DNA of 64,000 bases from UBA4744 sp963718995 (GTDB lineage: Bacteria > Actinomycetota > Acidimicrobiia > Spongiisociales > UBA4744): the NCBI GenBank assembly GCA_963718995.1, contig CAVRAP010000020.1:566664-630663 (forward strand), read 5' to 3'. A program made the position numbers and the translations under genes. The notes below the pieces were generated by a model. It had not been told where the DNA came from and made no database searches. It saw only the letters and a list, made by a program, of their open reading frames with translations. The number at the start of each line of letters is the position of its first letter. Position 1 is the first letter of the stretch. This document shows positions 9,398 to 17,938 of the stretch, in pieces.

Positions 9398-10093
9398 ATG
9401 CCGGAAATCACTGCCGCGGAACTTCGCCGCCTCGAGGCGCTCTCGGATCGGATCGTGCGGGTCAATGAACGGCGCCGGACCGTCATGGAAGAACGGGACG
9501 CCGCCCGCAGCGACGTCAAGCAACTGCGAGCCACCGTTCGAGAGATGACGGGCAGAGCGAGCGAGCAGGCGAAGACAATCGAGGAGCTCGAACGGAAGAT
9601 CGCTGATGTGATCGCGGCCAACGCCGCACAAGCGAGCCGGCTCGCCGTCGCCGAACGATCTGCCAAACAAACCGGCAGCGCCGCATCCAAGCTGGCCGAT
9701 GCCCGGGATGACCTCAAGAACAAGCTGGCCGCCAACAAAGCAAAACTGAAGGAAGCAACCGAACAGGTCGTCACTCTGCAGAAGAAGGTCGGCACACTCC
9801 ACAAGCAAGTGAGAGTGCTGGAGGGCCAGGTCGCGGCCACCGATCTGCCGGTATTCCTACCTGCCGAGAAGGTTGGCGAGCTGCTCGACGATTTCGTGAC
9901 CCAGTTCGATGTTGGCGGCCTACGAATAACCGATGGCGATGTGCGGCTCACCGTGGCGTTCGCCGGCACCGGGAATGGGGCAGCATTCGTGATCCCATCA
10001 ACCGCGGCCGAGAAGAATGACCTACCACTCCACACGGTCAATCTGAAGCTTGGTCCCCGGCCACCTCTCTTCGAGGAGGATCCAGGCAGGTAA
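9398..10093 (+). CDS. Long coiled-coil protein of the unknown operon
   Basis: 231 residues. From about residue 5 to 150 the protein is a near-continuous predicted coiled coil rich in Glu, Lys, Arg and Ala (for example KTIEELERKIADVIAANAA). A compact C-terminal domain follows (about 155-231) with hydrophobic strands such as LRLTVAFAGTGNGAAFVIP-like sequence. The ATG directly abuts the preceding stop and GGAGGG lies just upstream. No signal peptide. A scaffold or tether role for the three upstream proteins is inferred from the shape only. Confidence 0.8.
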   Translation: MPEITAAELRRLEALSDRIVRVNERRRTVMEERDAARSDVKQLRATVREMTGRASEQAKTIEELERKIADVIAANAAQASRLAVAERSAKQTGSAASKLADARDDLKNKLAANKAKLKEATEQVVTLQKKVGTLHKQVRVLEGQVAATDLPVFLPAEKVGELLDDFVTQFDVGGLRITDGDVRLTVAFAGTGNGAAFVIPSTAAEKNDLPLHTVNLKLGPRPPLFEEDPGR

Positions 10094-10201
10094 ACGAAAC
10101 AGGCAAACCCGCCAAGGAAAAGGCCCATCGCGGTAAGGTTTCCAGGACCCGACAAAGCGATTTGGTGACCCGGACAGGTCGCCAGACAGGATCCCCTACC
10201 C

Positions 10202-11104
10202 GTGGACTTGGAAATCCTTGCCTACCTAGGTGCAGCGTTGATGGTGGTGCTGGCCTTCCTCGCCTACCGGTACTGGCACTCAACTGCCACATACGCGCTC
10301 CGGATACGCGAATCGCGCGCTCACCAGGTGATGAGTCCACCCACGGGATCTGCTCTGCCCGGGGCCGATAGCAAGGCCGCTGATGTGGCTGCCGAAGAAG
10401 ACGACCTCATGGACCCGCCGCCGGTTGATCTTCTCCCGGAAGCCGACGACATTGCCTCGAACGAAGGAGCAGAGGAAGCGCACGATCCTCCTCCCCTGGC
10501 GGCTGGCCACGGGGAGGAGCTTCCGGAAGAACCGATTGCCGGGGTCCACGAGATCGAGCCGGCACCCGTGGAGGACGAACCGCGCCAAGAATCAGTCGAC
10601 GACGTCGCAGAAGATGAGGATGACGGATCCTTCGCGGAACCCGGACCTCAGCCGGACGAAGCCGATGAAGGAGCCGGTGAACCGGAGGCCGGGGTCACCG
10701 ATGAACGGATCGCCGACGACTCTGCCGAAATGAGCACCGGTTCGATCGAATGGAACAACGGCGGGGCCCCTCCTGACCTGAAAACGGAGCACCGGCTGAT
10801 CGAAGAGCTCGAGCCGCGGAGAAGTTCGGCACGTACCGTCGAGGCGGTCGGGTCACTCGCCACGCTGCTCAAGGAGCTGGACGAGCAACTGGCCGCCCTC
10901 CCGGGCGGTATCGAGTTGATCGACCTCCCGATCCTCGAGCGACGGCGGATCGCCGACCGGCGCGAGGAGTTGCTGCGCGACCGCGAGCGACTTCTCGAGC
11001 AGAAGAAGCGAGGAGCACATCGGCGCCGGAAACGTTCCCGGACCGAAGAGCTAACTGATCTGTCCACCCGGCTCAACAGACGACGTACCAAGCGACCGGA
11101 GTAG
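10202..11104 (+). CDS. Membrane-anchored acidic protein with basic coiled-coil tail
   Basis: 300 residues from a GTG. Residues 3-22 form one transmembrane helix (LEILAYLGAALMVVLAFLAY). Residues ~45-190 are a disordered Glu/Asp/Pro-rich segment. Residues ~205-300 are a basic predicted coiled coil (EERRRIADRREELLRDRE-like) ending in Arg/Lys clusters. The opposite charge of the two halves is striking. The gene lies 108 bases after the coiled-coil gene and is co-oriented, so it may belong to the same system. Its 3' end overlaps the convergent DUF971 gene by about 54 bases. No family is recognised. Confidence 0.7.
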   Translation: MDLEILAYLGAALMVVLAFLAYRYWHSTATYALRIRESRAHQVMSPPTGSALPGADSKAADVAAEEDDLMDPPPVDLLPEADDIASNEGAEEAHDPPPLAAGHGEELPEEPIAGVHEIEPAPVEDEPRQESVDDVAEDEDDGSFAEPGPQPDEADEGAGEPEAGVTDERIADDSAEMSTGSIEWNNGGAPPDLKTEHRLIEELEPRRSSARTVEAVGSLATLLKELDEQLAALPGGIELIDLPILERRRIADRREELLRDRERLLEQKKRGAHRRRKRSRTEELTDLSTRLNRRRTKRPE

Positions 11105-11375
11105 CTCGAAGCTGTAGATGCCGGTCCGGTGCATGTCCGGGCCAAACTCGAAGTTCACTGCGTACGCGCCGACGACATGCGCTCCGACTACCCGGATGGC
11201 GGCCGGGTCCTGGAGCACCATCCTCTTGCGTCGCTCGCCCGGCATCGGAGCGACAGTCGGCGCAGGGACACCCGGCCCGAAGCCGGGCGGCCGGGACCAG
11301 CGTCTGGGCGCCGTCCTCCCACGTGAGGGTTACCTGAGTGCCGTCTGCAATCTCGATTCGGGAAGGAGTCTCCAC
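11051..11375 (-). CDS. DUF971 domain protein, frameshifted
   Basis: Two adjoining frames together give one ~107-residue DUF971 (GBBH-like N-terminal) protein. The first begins at a GTG at 11375 with ETPSRIEIADGTQVTLTWED and runs to the family's cysteine cluster CPCADC. The second supplies RVVGAHVVGAYAVNFEF and GIYSFELLRSL, matching the usual DUF971 end. The change of frame falls near 11236-11245, where a run of three G (minus strand) should probably be two; removing one base gives a continuous frame. The domain occurs in iron-sulfur-related proteins and in gamma-butyrobetaine hydroxylases, but its role alone is unclear. Confidence 0.7.
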
Positions 11376-11526
11376 CGCGGCAGGCTACCGGCCCGCTTCG
11401 CGACTTGGCGTCGAGCTGGTGCGAGATCCTTGCTCGATTTGTCTGCAATCGGATCGTGGGGACCGCTACCCATGTCGAGCAGGCGAACTGGTTCCATGGT
11501 TCCCCCGTAGGTAGACGTGGGGTTGT

Positions 11527-11871
11527 TCAGGTGTCGACGACGTCGATGCTCTCGAGGTAACACTGGTTGCCGCCCACCACCTCCACCCGGACGCTGCCGC
11601 ACGCCGGGCAAGCCGGTTCCGAGCCGCCTGGATTGGTTGCACTGCAATCCCAACAGGTCACCTGGGTCGGCTCTGAACGGATAGTCACGAGCGCTCCCTC
11701 GGCCCGCGTTCCGCGGCTGAGGACATCGAAATTGAACCGCAAGGAATCTTCGGAGATGTGTGACAGCTCGCCGAGAACTATGGAAACCCCGACGATGCGT
11801 CCCGCGGGTTGCTGCTCGGCAGCTTCTAGGGCAGCCTGGACGATGCCGCGAACGATCGGTACTTCGTGCAT
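11527..11871 (-). CDS. hypA: HypA-like nickel metallochaperone
   Basis: 114 residues starting MHEVPIVRGIVQ; the N-terminal Met-His-Glu is the HypA nickel site. A zinc site of two CxxC pairs, CWDC and CPAC, lies at about residues 70-90. The length fits HypA/HybF (about 113-120). In the family, HypA delivers nickel for [NiFe]-hydrogenase, and sometimes urease, maturation. No hydrogenase or other hyp gene is in this window, so its client is not visible. A GGAG lies upstream of the ATG. Confidence 0.85.
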   Translation of the reverse strand: MHEVPIVRGIVQAALEAAEQQPAGRIVGVSIVLGELSHISEDSLRFNFDVLSRGTRAEGALVTIRSEPTQVTCWDCSATNPGGSEPACPACGSVRVEVVGGNQCYLESIDVVDT

Positions 11872-12014
11872 CGACGACTCCTAGGACAATGACGACAACA
11901 GGCGCCAGTCTGCCATGATCGACGGCGGCGTCGATCATGGCAGGCAGCACCGCTTCAACGGTCTCCCAGGGGCAAGGACCAGCAGAGTTCCCGATTCCGA
12001 TACCATACGAAGTG

Positions 12015-13445
12015 ATGACACATACTCCCCCGAACCGGGACATCTTCTGCAACCGAACCATGAATTTCCGCTCGATCAAGGCGATCGGGTACGACCTCGA
12101 CTACACGCTGGTTCACTACAACACGTACGAATGGGAGCGCCGCGCCTACCACCACACCAAGCTGCGCCTGGCGGAACGGGGTTGGCCCGTGGCCGACCTG
12201 GTATTCGACCCCGATCAGGTGATCCAGGGCCTCACCATCGACCTCGAACTGGGCAACCTTCTCAAGGTGACCCGGTTCGGATATGTGATCCGGGCCGCTC
12301 ACGGCACCCGCCTCGTCGAGTTCGACGAACTACGTCGCGCCTATGCGGGCACGGTGGTCGATCTGCATGAGAACCGCTGGGTTTTCATCAACACCCTCTT
12401 CTCGCTTTCTGAGGCATCGCTATTCGCTCAACTGGTCGATCTGGTCGACCAAGGAAAGATCCCCGAAGTGGTCGGCTATGAGAACCTCTACCGCACCGTG
12501 CGCCGGGCGTTGGATGCTGCTCACATGGAAGGCACGCTCAAGGGTGAGGTTCTGGCCGACCCGGATCGTTTCATCGAACCGGACGGCAAAGTGGTGCCGA
12601 TGCTCATCGATCAGCGGGAGGCCGGCAAGCAGTTGATGCTGATCACCAACTCGGAATGGGAATACGCCGAGAAGATCCTCGCCCACGTATTCGACCCTCA
12701 ATTACCCGACGGGCAGACCTGGCAAGACTTGTTCGACACCGTGATTGTCTCGGCTTCCAAACCCGATTTCTTCGAGCGCGACCAGGCTTTGTACCGGGTG
12801 GTGGATGAGGACCGGGCATTGCTCAAACCGGCCTACGGTCCGATAGAGCCGGGAGGCGTGTACTTCGGTGGGTCCGCTCACCAGGTGGAAAAGAGCCTCG
12901 GCCTGTCCGGCGACGAGATCCTCTACGTCGGTGACCATCTCTTCGGTGATGTGCACGCCTCCAAGTCGGCGCTCCGCTGGCGGACGGCTCTCGTGATCCA
13001 CGAACTCGAGGCCGAGATCGACGCCCTCGCAGGTTTCGCCAAACAGGAAGCCGAATTGATTGAGCTGATGGCCAACAAAGAAGCACTCGAAGCCGAACAA
13101 GCCGAATTGCGGCTGATCCGTCAGCGCAACAAGTACGCACCCGTTGAACCAACTCGCAGCAACCGCAGCCTCGAACGTGAGATTGAGGAGGTCCGGTCCC
13201 GCCTGGCCGACCTCGATGAATTGATCACACCGCTGGCCATCGCAGCCGGGACCTTGAGCAACGAGCGGTGGGGGCTGCTCATGCGGGCTGGAGCAGACAA
13301 GAGCCTGTTTGCCCGCCAGATCGAGCGGTATGCAGACGTGTACACCTCGCGGGTCTCGAACTTGCTCTACGCCACTCCCACCGGGTTCCTACGGGCCTTC
13401 CGCAGTCCTCTCCCCCACGACCAGGTCGACCTGGCGCCCCGGTAG
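12015..13445 (+). CDS. HAD-IG family 5'-nucleotidase
   Basis: 476 residues from the ATG at 12015. The HAD motif I is GYDLDYTLVHY (nucleophile and acid/base aspartates), as in cytosolic purine 5'-nucleotidases (cN-II-like, HAD-IG). Motif II is MLITNSEWEYA and the motif IV region is ILYVGDHLFGDVHASK. The length and order match this family, which dephosphorylates nucleoside monophosphates such as IMP and GMP. A helical insert at about residues 335-410 is rich in Glu and Arg. TACCAT nine bases before the ATG and the absence of a ribosome site suggest a leaderless mRNA. An upstream in-frame ATG at 11937 is less likely. Confidence 0.88.
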   Translation: MTHTPPNRDIFCNRTMNFRSIKAIGYDLDYTLVHYNTYEWERRAYHHTKLRLAERGWPVADLVFDPDQVIQGLTIDLELGNLLKVTRFGYVIRAAHGTRLVEFDELRRAYAGTVVDLHENRWVFINTLFSLSEASLFAQLVDLVDQGKIPEVVGYENLYRTVRRALDAAHMEGTLKGEVLADPDRFIEPDGKVVPMLIDQREAGKQLMLITNSEWEYAEKILAHVFDPQLPDGQTWQDLFDTVIVSASKPDFFERDQALYRVVDEDRALLKPAYGPIEPGGVYFGGSAHQVEKSLGLSGDEILYVGDHLFGDVHASKSALRWRTALVIHELEAEIDALAGFAKQEAELIELMANKEALEAEQAELRLIRQRNKYAPVEPTRSNRSLEREIEEVRSRLADLDELITPLAIAAGTLSNERWGLLMRAGADKSLFARQIERYADVYTSRVSNLLYATPTGFLRAFRSPLPHDQVDLAPR

Positions 13446-13500
13446 ATTCTTGCCGGCCTCCGACCTGCAGGTCCCCTAGTCTCCCGCCACCAGAGGGATT

Positions 13501-15198
13501 GTGGTGGAAGAGACGCGAGCATCGTTCCGGAGTGCCCTTCGTCATCGTGACTATCGATGGCTGGCGTCGGCGTTCGTCGTCTCCAATATCGGAAGCTGGG
13601 CCTACAACGTTGCCCTGATGGTGTGGGTGTTCGATGCGACTGGATCGGCCGCATGGGCCGGAGCCGTGAGCCTGGCTCGTTTTGTGCCTGCCCTTCTCTT
13701 CAGCGCCTACGGCGGCGTGCTGGCCGAGCGATTCGAGCGGCGCAGCCTGATCGTCACCCTCAACCTGACCTCGGCGGCCACCCACGTCCTGCTGGCGCTG
13801 GTCGTGGTGGCCAACGGCCCGATTGTCATTGCGTTGGTAGTCGCGGCACTCGGCACTATCCAGGGCACGATCTACGAACCTGCCATCATTGCCTTGACCC
13901 CCGAAATCGTCGGCGAGACCGACCTGGCAGCCGCCAACTCGCTCAACAGCCTGATCGATAACTCTGCCGTCATCGCCGGGCCCGCCATTGGAGCCCTGTT
14001 GCTGGTGTGGTTCGACCCTTCGGTGACGCTCCTCATCAACGCGGCCACCTTCGTGTATGCGGCCGGAGCGACACGCATGGTCCGGACCCGCAGCCAACCA
14101 AGCGACGTTACCGAAGGTGGCCAGAAGACTCCGCTGGCTCAGATGGCCGTCGGTTTGAGAGCCCTGGCGGGGTCGAGTACCGCCCGTCTCCTGGCCGGGT
14201 TCAGCGTGCTGGCCAGCTTCTACTACGGAACGGACACCGTGCTCCTGGTGGTCTTGAGTGAGACAAATCTGGGTACGGGAGCAGAGGGTTTCGGCTATCT
14301 CCTCACCGCGCTCGGGGTAGGTGGAATCATCGCCGCCCCCCTGGTGAACAAACTCGGCAACTCGACGCGGTTGGGCACCGTAATTGCGGTAGGGATGATC
14401 GTCTACACCCTGCCGACCGCCCTCATGGTGCTCGTATCCGACCCGGCGGTGGCCTTCGCTCTGCAGGTAGTGCGCGGTGCCGGGACCCTGGTGGTTGACG
14501 TTCTGGCGCTCACCGCGTTGCAACGAACGGTCGCGCCCAACCTGGTCGCCCGGGTGTACGGCGTGTTCATCGCCCTGGTGCTGGCGGCCATCTCACTTGG
14601 CGCGGCCATCACCCCGGTTCTGCTGTCACTCTTCGGGCTCACCGGTACGTTGTTGATCTACGGGGTGGGCACACCGTTGGCCGTGCTCCTCGGCTATCCC
14701 CGCCTGTTGCAGGTCGATCGACTCGCCAAGCATCGCCTGGTGGAATTGGCGCCGAAGCTTCGGGCCCTGGAGGCCAGTCCGCTCTTCGCAACATTGGGTC
14801 GGGCGAATCTGGAACAACTCGCAGCGGCTGCTACCGAAATCAACATCCCCACCGGCACCCTCATCGTGCAACAGGGAGACCCGGCCGATGCGATGTATCT
14901 CATCGCCGATGGCGTAGCGTCCGTCACCGTCAGGGGTGAGGATCGACAACACCACCCGGTCGCAGAACTGACCACCGGCGACTACTTCGGAGAGATCGGA
15001 GTGCTCGACGGGGCGCCCCGCAATGCCGATGTGCGGGCGGTCGAGGACTGCCGTCTGTTCAAGATTGGCGGTGACGTGTTCCTCAGTGCGGCAGGCCACA
15101 ACCCGGGGACCGGGTTCCTGGACCGGGCCCGCCACCGCACTTCCCAGACAATGCATATCGGCTTCCCCCTGCGTACTGACTCCGAAGCGGCTGATTGA
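13501..15198 (+). CDS. MFS transporter fused to a cyclic-nucleotide-binding domain
   Basis: 565 residues. Residues ~10-400 form a major facilitator domain with about 10-12 hydrophobic helices (ALRHRDYRWLASAFVVSN is the typical MFS_3 start). Residues ~425-545 are a cNMP-binding (Crp-like) domain with IVQQGDPADAMYLIADG and the phosphate-binding cassette region GEIGVLDGAPRNADVRA. Transport gated by cAMP is therefore plausible. GTG starts at 13501 or 13504 follow GAGGG. The surrounding cyclases could supply the ligand; substrate and direction of transport are unknown. Confidence 0.9.
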   Translation: MVEETRASFRSALRHRDYRWLASAFVVSNIGSWAYNVALMVWVFDATGSAAWAGAVSLARFVPALLFSAYGGVLAERFERRSLIVTLNLTSAATHVLLALVVVANGPIVIALVVAALGTIQGTIYEPAIIALTPEIVGETDLAAANSLNSLIDNSAVIAGPAIGALLLVWFDPSVTLLINAATFVYAAGATRMVRTRSQPSDVTEGGQKTPLAQMAVGLRALAGSSTARLLAGFSVLASFYYGTDTVLLVVLSETNLGTGAEGFGYLLTALGVGGIIAAPLVNKLGNSTRLGTVIAVGMIVYTLPTALMVLVSDPAVAFALQVVRGAGTLVVDVLALTALQRTVAPNLVARVYGVFIALVLAAISLGAAITPVLLSLFGLTGTLLIYGVGTPLAVLLGYPRLLQVDRLAKHRLVELAPKLRALEASPLFATLGRANLEQLAAAATEINIPTGTLIVQQGDPADAMYLIADGVASVTVRGEDRQHHPVAELTTGDYFGEIGVLDGAPRNADVRAVEDCRLFKIGGDVFLSAAGHNPGTGFLDRARHRTSQTMHIGFPLRTDSEAAD

Positions 15199-15250
15199 GA
15201 CAATCAGTCCGAGCGGGAATAGCGGTGGAACCCAGAAGGTTTCCCGGCAC

Positions 15251-15634
15251 ATGGAACAACACATACTCGACGCCCTGCACAAAGGCGGGGTAGTCGACAT
15301 CACGACCATCGGGCGCACCACCGGTCTGCCACGCCGCATCGAGATCTACTTCCATCATTTCGACGGTGCATACTTCATCACCGGCCGTCCGGGGCCGAGA
15401 CGTCGGGACTGGCTGGCCAACCTGGTCGTCAACCCTGCTTTTACGCTCCACCTCAAGAGAGGGGTCAGCGCCGACCTGCCGGCAACGGCCGTCGAAATCA
15501 GGGACCCAGAGGAGCGAGCGAGAATCCTGTTCCGGATCCTCACGGAGAGTTGGGACACGACGCCGGAGCAAGCGAAAGCCGACCTGCCCGCCTGGGTTGA
15601 GAGCGCCCCTCTCATCCAGTTCTCATTGGCCTAG
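15251..15634 (+). CDS. Deazaflavin (F420)-dependent nitroreductase family protein
   Basis: 127 residues. The pattern GGVVDITTIGRTTGLPRRIE, then FITGRPGPRRRDWLANL and HLKRGVSADLPA, is that of the DDN/F420-dependent nitroreductase family (split beta-barrel). These enzymes use reduced F420 to reduce nitro compounds, quinones or similar substrates; this member's substrate is unknown. It converges with another member of the same family directly downstream. Confidence 0.8.
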   Translation: MEQHILDALHKGGVVDITTIGRTTGLPRRIEIYFHHFDGAYFITGRPGPRRRDWLANLVVNPAFTLHLKRGVSADLPATAVEIRDPEERARILFRILTESWDTTPEQAKADLPAWVESAPLIQFSLA

Positions 15635-16123
15635 TTAGCCGGAGTGGACGGACCGTGATAGGCGAACCACCGGCATGACGCGTTCGGTTTTCTGTTCATA
15701 GTCCCCGAAGAACGACATCGTCTCCACGATCTTCGCCCAGGCCGCCGCCCGCTCCTCGCCTTCGAGGGTGGTGGCGTTGGCTTCGTAGAAGTCGGCCCTA
15801 TTGCGAACCCAGACAGCGGGATCGGCGTCGATATTGAGGTACCAGACGGGGTGGTGGTCGGCACCGCCCTTGGAGCCCACGATCAGCAGATCGTCGCCAT
15901 CTTCGACGCAGACCAGCGGCACCCGCCTGACCTGGCCGGATTGGCGGCCCCTGAAGTAGAGAAGGATCATCCGTTCGGCAAACGGATGATCAATATCGGT
16001 TCCCTCGGAAGCAACGTACCGGCGGGCCTGGTCGGACACGTACTTGCTGGGACTGTCGAGGGCCTGGGCTTCGATGGGATACATGTGATTGACATCTTTC
16101 GGTGGGTCGATGTAGTCAATCAC
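15635..16123 (-). CDS. Deazaflavin (F420)-dependent nitroreductase family protein
   Basis: 162 residues from a GTG at 16123 (VIDYIDPPKDVNHMYP); an ATG at 16084 is the alternative start. The core ILLYFRGRQSGQVRRVPLVC, then LLIVGSKGGADHHPVWYLNI and WVRNRADFYEANA, is typical DDN family. It is immediately convergent with the paralogue at 15251. A SHOCT-domain membrane protein lies upstream and may be co-transcribed. Confidence 0.82.
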   Translation of the reverse strand: MIDYIDPPKDVNHMYPIEAQALDSPSKYVSDQARRYVASEGTDIDHPFAERMILLYFRGRQSGQVRRVPLVCVEDGDDLLIVGSKGGADHHPVWYLNIDADPAVWVRNRADFYEANATTLEGEERAAAWAKIVETMSFFGDYEQKTERVMPVVRLSRSVHSG

Positions 16124-16167
16124 ACGCGACCCGGTTCCATTCCCGAGCGGAACCGGGTTGAGGTTGG

Positions 16168-16428
16168 CTACTTGTCGAGATCGGACCTGCGAGCGAGATA
16201 ATCTTCCCGGTCGATCTCGCCTTTGGCATAGCGCTCGTCGAGGAGCGCCCTGGCGCCTCCCGACGTCGTCCCAATCGGCCTCCGCACCATGGACACGACG
16301 AACCAGGCGAGCAGTCCGATGATGGCTGTCAGGAACACCAAGCCGATGACAGCCGGAACCCAGCCCCAACCATCCATGTGATCAAACCCGTACCTGCCTA
16401 TCTGAGCGACGGTGAGGACCTGGGTCAT
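16168..16428 (-). CDS. SHOCT-domain small membrane protein
   Basis: 86 residues, ATG with AGGAGAAACGAC upstream. One transmembrane helix at about residues 23-46 (WVPAVIGLVFLTAIIGLLAW). The C-terminus ALLDERYAKGEIDREDYLAR is the short SHOCT motif found at the ends of many membrane proteins. The role is unknown; SHOCT is proposed to mediate oligomerisation. It lies 44 bases upstream of the nitroreductase. Confidence 0.85.
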   Translation of the reverse strand: MTQVLTVAQIGRYGFDHMDGWGWVPAVIGLVFLTAIIGLLAWFVVSMVRRPIGTTSGGARALLDERYAKGEIDREDYLARRSDLDK

Positions 16429-16684
16429 GTCGTTTCTCCTTGTTGGTTACCTCCAGTTCAGCGGAGACAACTAGGAGGTTGCTGAGAATTGGATAGGAAT
16501 CCGGTGAGAAGACATTGCCTGGACCCCTTGCGATTTCCGGTTTGCTAGGCGCAGAAGAACCGCGAGAACGAGATAAACCCAACGAGCCATTTGTTCGTTC
16601 TTAGGGTGTGATCTTTGACTCACGATGTGGGATCTCCACGTTCCTCTCCGGGTAGAGGACCAGACTGCAAGGACAGGTGACGAA

Positions 16685-17128
16685 GTGAAAGTGCTTGTGT
16701 CAACTTTGGTGGCGATGTCGTTGCTCGCTGCCGGCTGCTCGTCAGATGCCACCGCCAAGGAAACGCTTGCCGAGTCGATCGGCACTCAGCTGGCGGTAGC
16801 GATCAGCACTCCCTTGGATGACTACGCGATTAGTCGTGATGTCGGGGACCTCACCGAGCTGCTCACCGGTGCGATCAACGACCTCGCCCTTCCTGGAGGA
16901 GTAGAGCAATTGAGCCCGGGGAGTGAGATGAACAGTGGAAGCAATGGGGTATTCGGTTGGGTGTCGACGAGCATCGCCGTGTTCCGCACCGACGAAACCG
17001 ATTTCTGCATGGTCGTGGCCATTGGCTCCGACGGTCAGATCGAAGCCCATCCGGCCGCTGCCGAACCCGTCCAGTCCTGCGGTAGCGCCCCACTCCCGAA
17101 GCTAGAACCCCCAAGCGCCGAGTCGTAG
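16685..17128 (+). CDS. Predicted lipoprotein of unknown function
   Basis: 147 residues from a GTG preceded by AGGACAGG. The signal peptide VKVLVSTLVAMSLLAAGC ends in a lipobox (LAAGC). The mature part has two cysteines (DFCMVV and QSCGSA) that could pair. No domain is recognised. It is the first of several lipoproteins in this stretch. Confidence 0.75.
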   Translation: MKVLVSTLVAMSLLAAGCSSDATAKETLAESIGTQLAVAISTPLDDYAISRDVGDLTELLTGAINDLALPGGVEQLSPGSEMNSGSNGVFGWVSTSIAVFRTDETDFCMVVAIGSDGQIEAHPAAAEPVQSCGSAPLPKLEPPSAES

Positions 17129-17361
17129 AACACCAGCATCGTCCGCGCCAGATGAACATGCCGAACCCTTCTGAGATCGAGGTCAGACAGCCGGCACAAT
17201 TCATAGCGGGAGTCGGAACGAGCCGCCCACGGTCGATCGACACGCCCGACATAGCCCGACGGCTCCTCACCGCAGCTACCGCTCCCCCACGATCGACGAC
17301 CTACGAAGATTCGAGAGCCCGGAGCGTTTCCATCGGCGTATTCTTGGCGCTGAGGAGAGCC

Positions 17362-17901
17362 ATGAAACACTATCGGATTCTTGGATTGTGCATGCTCTTG
17401 ACGGTGGGATGTTCGGTTGACGTGTCGCTGTCGTTCGGGGGGGCCGATGCGGCCCAGGCAGCGGTCAACCTCATTGAAGGGGACATTGCCGCGCAAGCAG
17501 GGATCGGACCGCTCAACGCAACGTGCCAGGAGATCGAGAAACCGGAACCGGGCGATACGTTCACCTGTACTGCAGCCACGGAAAGCGGAGAGACCATCCG
17601 CTTCGATGCCGTCATGGAAGAAGGCGACATAGTTGACGTCCAGAGCGTGAATCTCGTCACGGCGGAGGGCCTGACCGTGATTGAGGAATTAGCCGTACAA
17701 GCCCTAGAAGAGAGCGTCGGGGAAACCCTCGGAACGGAGAACTTCGATTGCGGCGACCGGGGGATGGTTGTCGAACCCGGCGGTACGATCTCCTGTGTGC
17801 TCACCGATCCGGTGAGCGGCACCATGTACGACGCAACGGTCACAGTCGAGGTCCTCGACCCGATCGAGATCTTCGTCGAAGTTGGCGACACGCCGCGCTG
17901 A
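17362..17901 (+). CDS. Lipoprotein with two DUF4333-like repeats
   Basis: 179 residues; ATG preceded by GAGGAGAG. The lipobox is at MLLTVGCS. Two similar halves follow, each with a pair of spaced cysteines and a GD/GG-T-(F/I)-(T/S)-C pattern (CQEIEKPEPGDTFTC and CGDRGMVVEPGGTISC), as in actinobacterial DUF4333 lipoproteins. The cysteines probably form a disulfide in each half. Function unknown. The 233 bases upstream show no gene. Confidence 0.78.
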   Translation: MKHYRILGLCMLLTVGCSVDVSLSFGGADAAQAAVNLIEGDIAAQAGIGPLNATCQEIEKPEPGDTFTCTAATESGETIRFDAVMEEGDIVDVQSVNLVTAEGLTVIEELAVQALEESVGETLGTENFDCGDRGMVVEPGGTISCVLTDPVSGTMYDATVTVEVLDPIEIFVEVGDTPR

Positions 17902-17938
17902 CGATCACGGCGCCGCACCGGATACGGCTGCTACCTTC

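Noticed and set aside
11330..11500. A short minus-strand ORF beginning MEPVRLLDMGSGPHDP between hypA and DUF971
   Set aside because: It has a possible ribosome site but overlaps the DUF971 start, and its composition becomes shadow-like; evidence is too weak.
13279..14523. Minus-strand frame of 414 codons opposite the MFS gene
   Set aside because: Gly/Arg/His-rich composition typical of a shadow; the plus strand has clear transporter helices.
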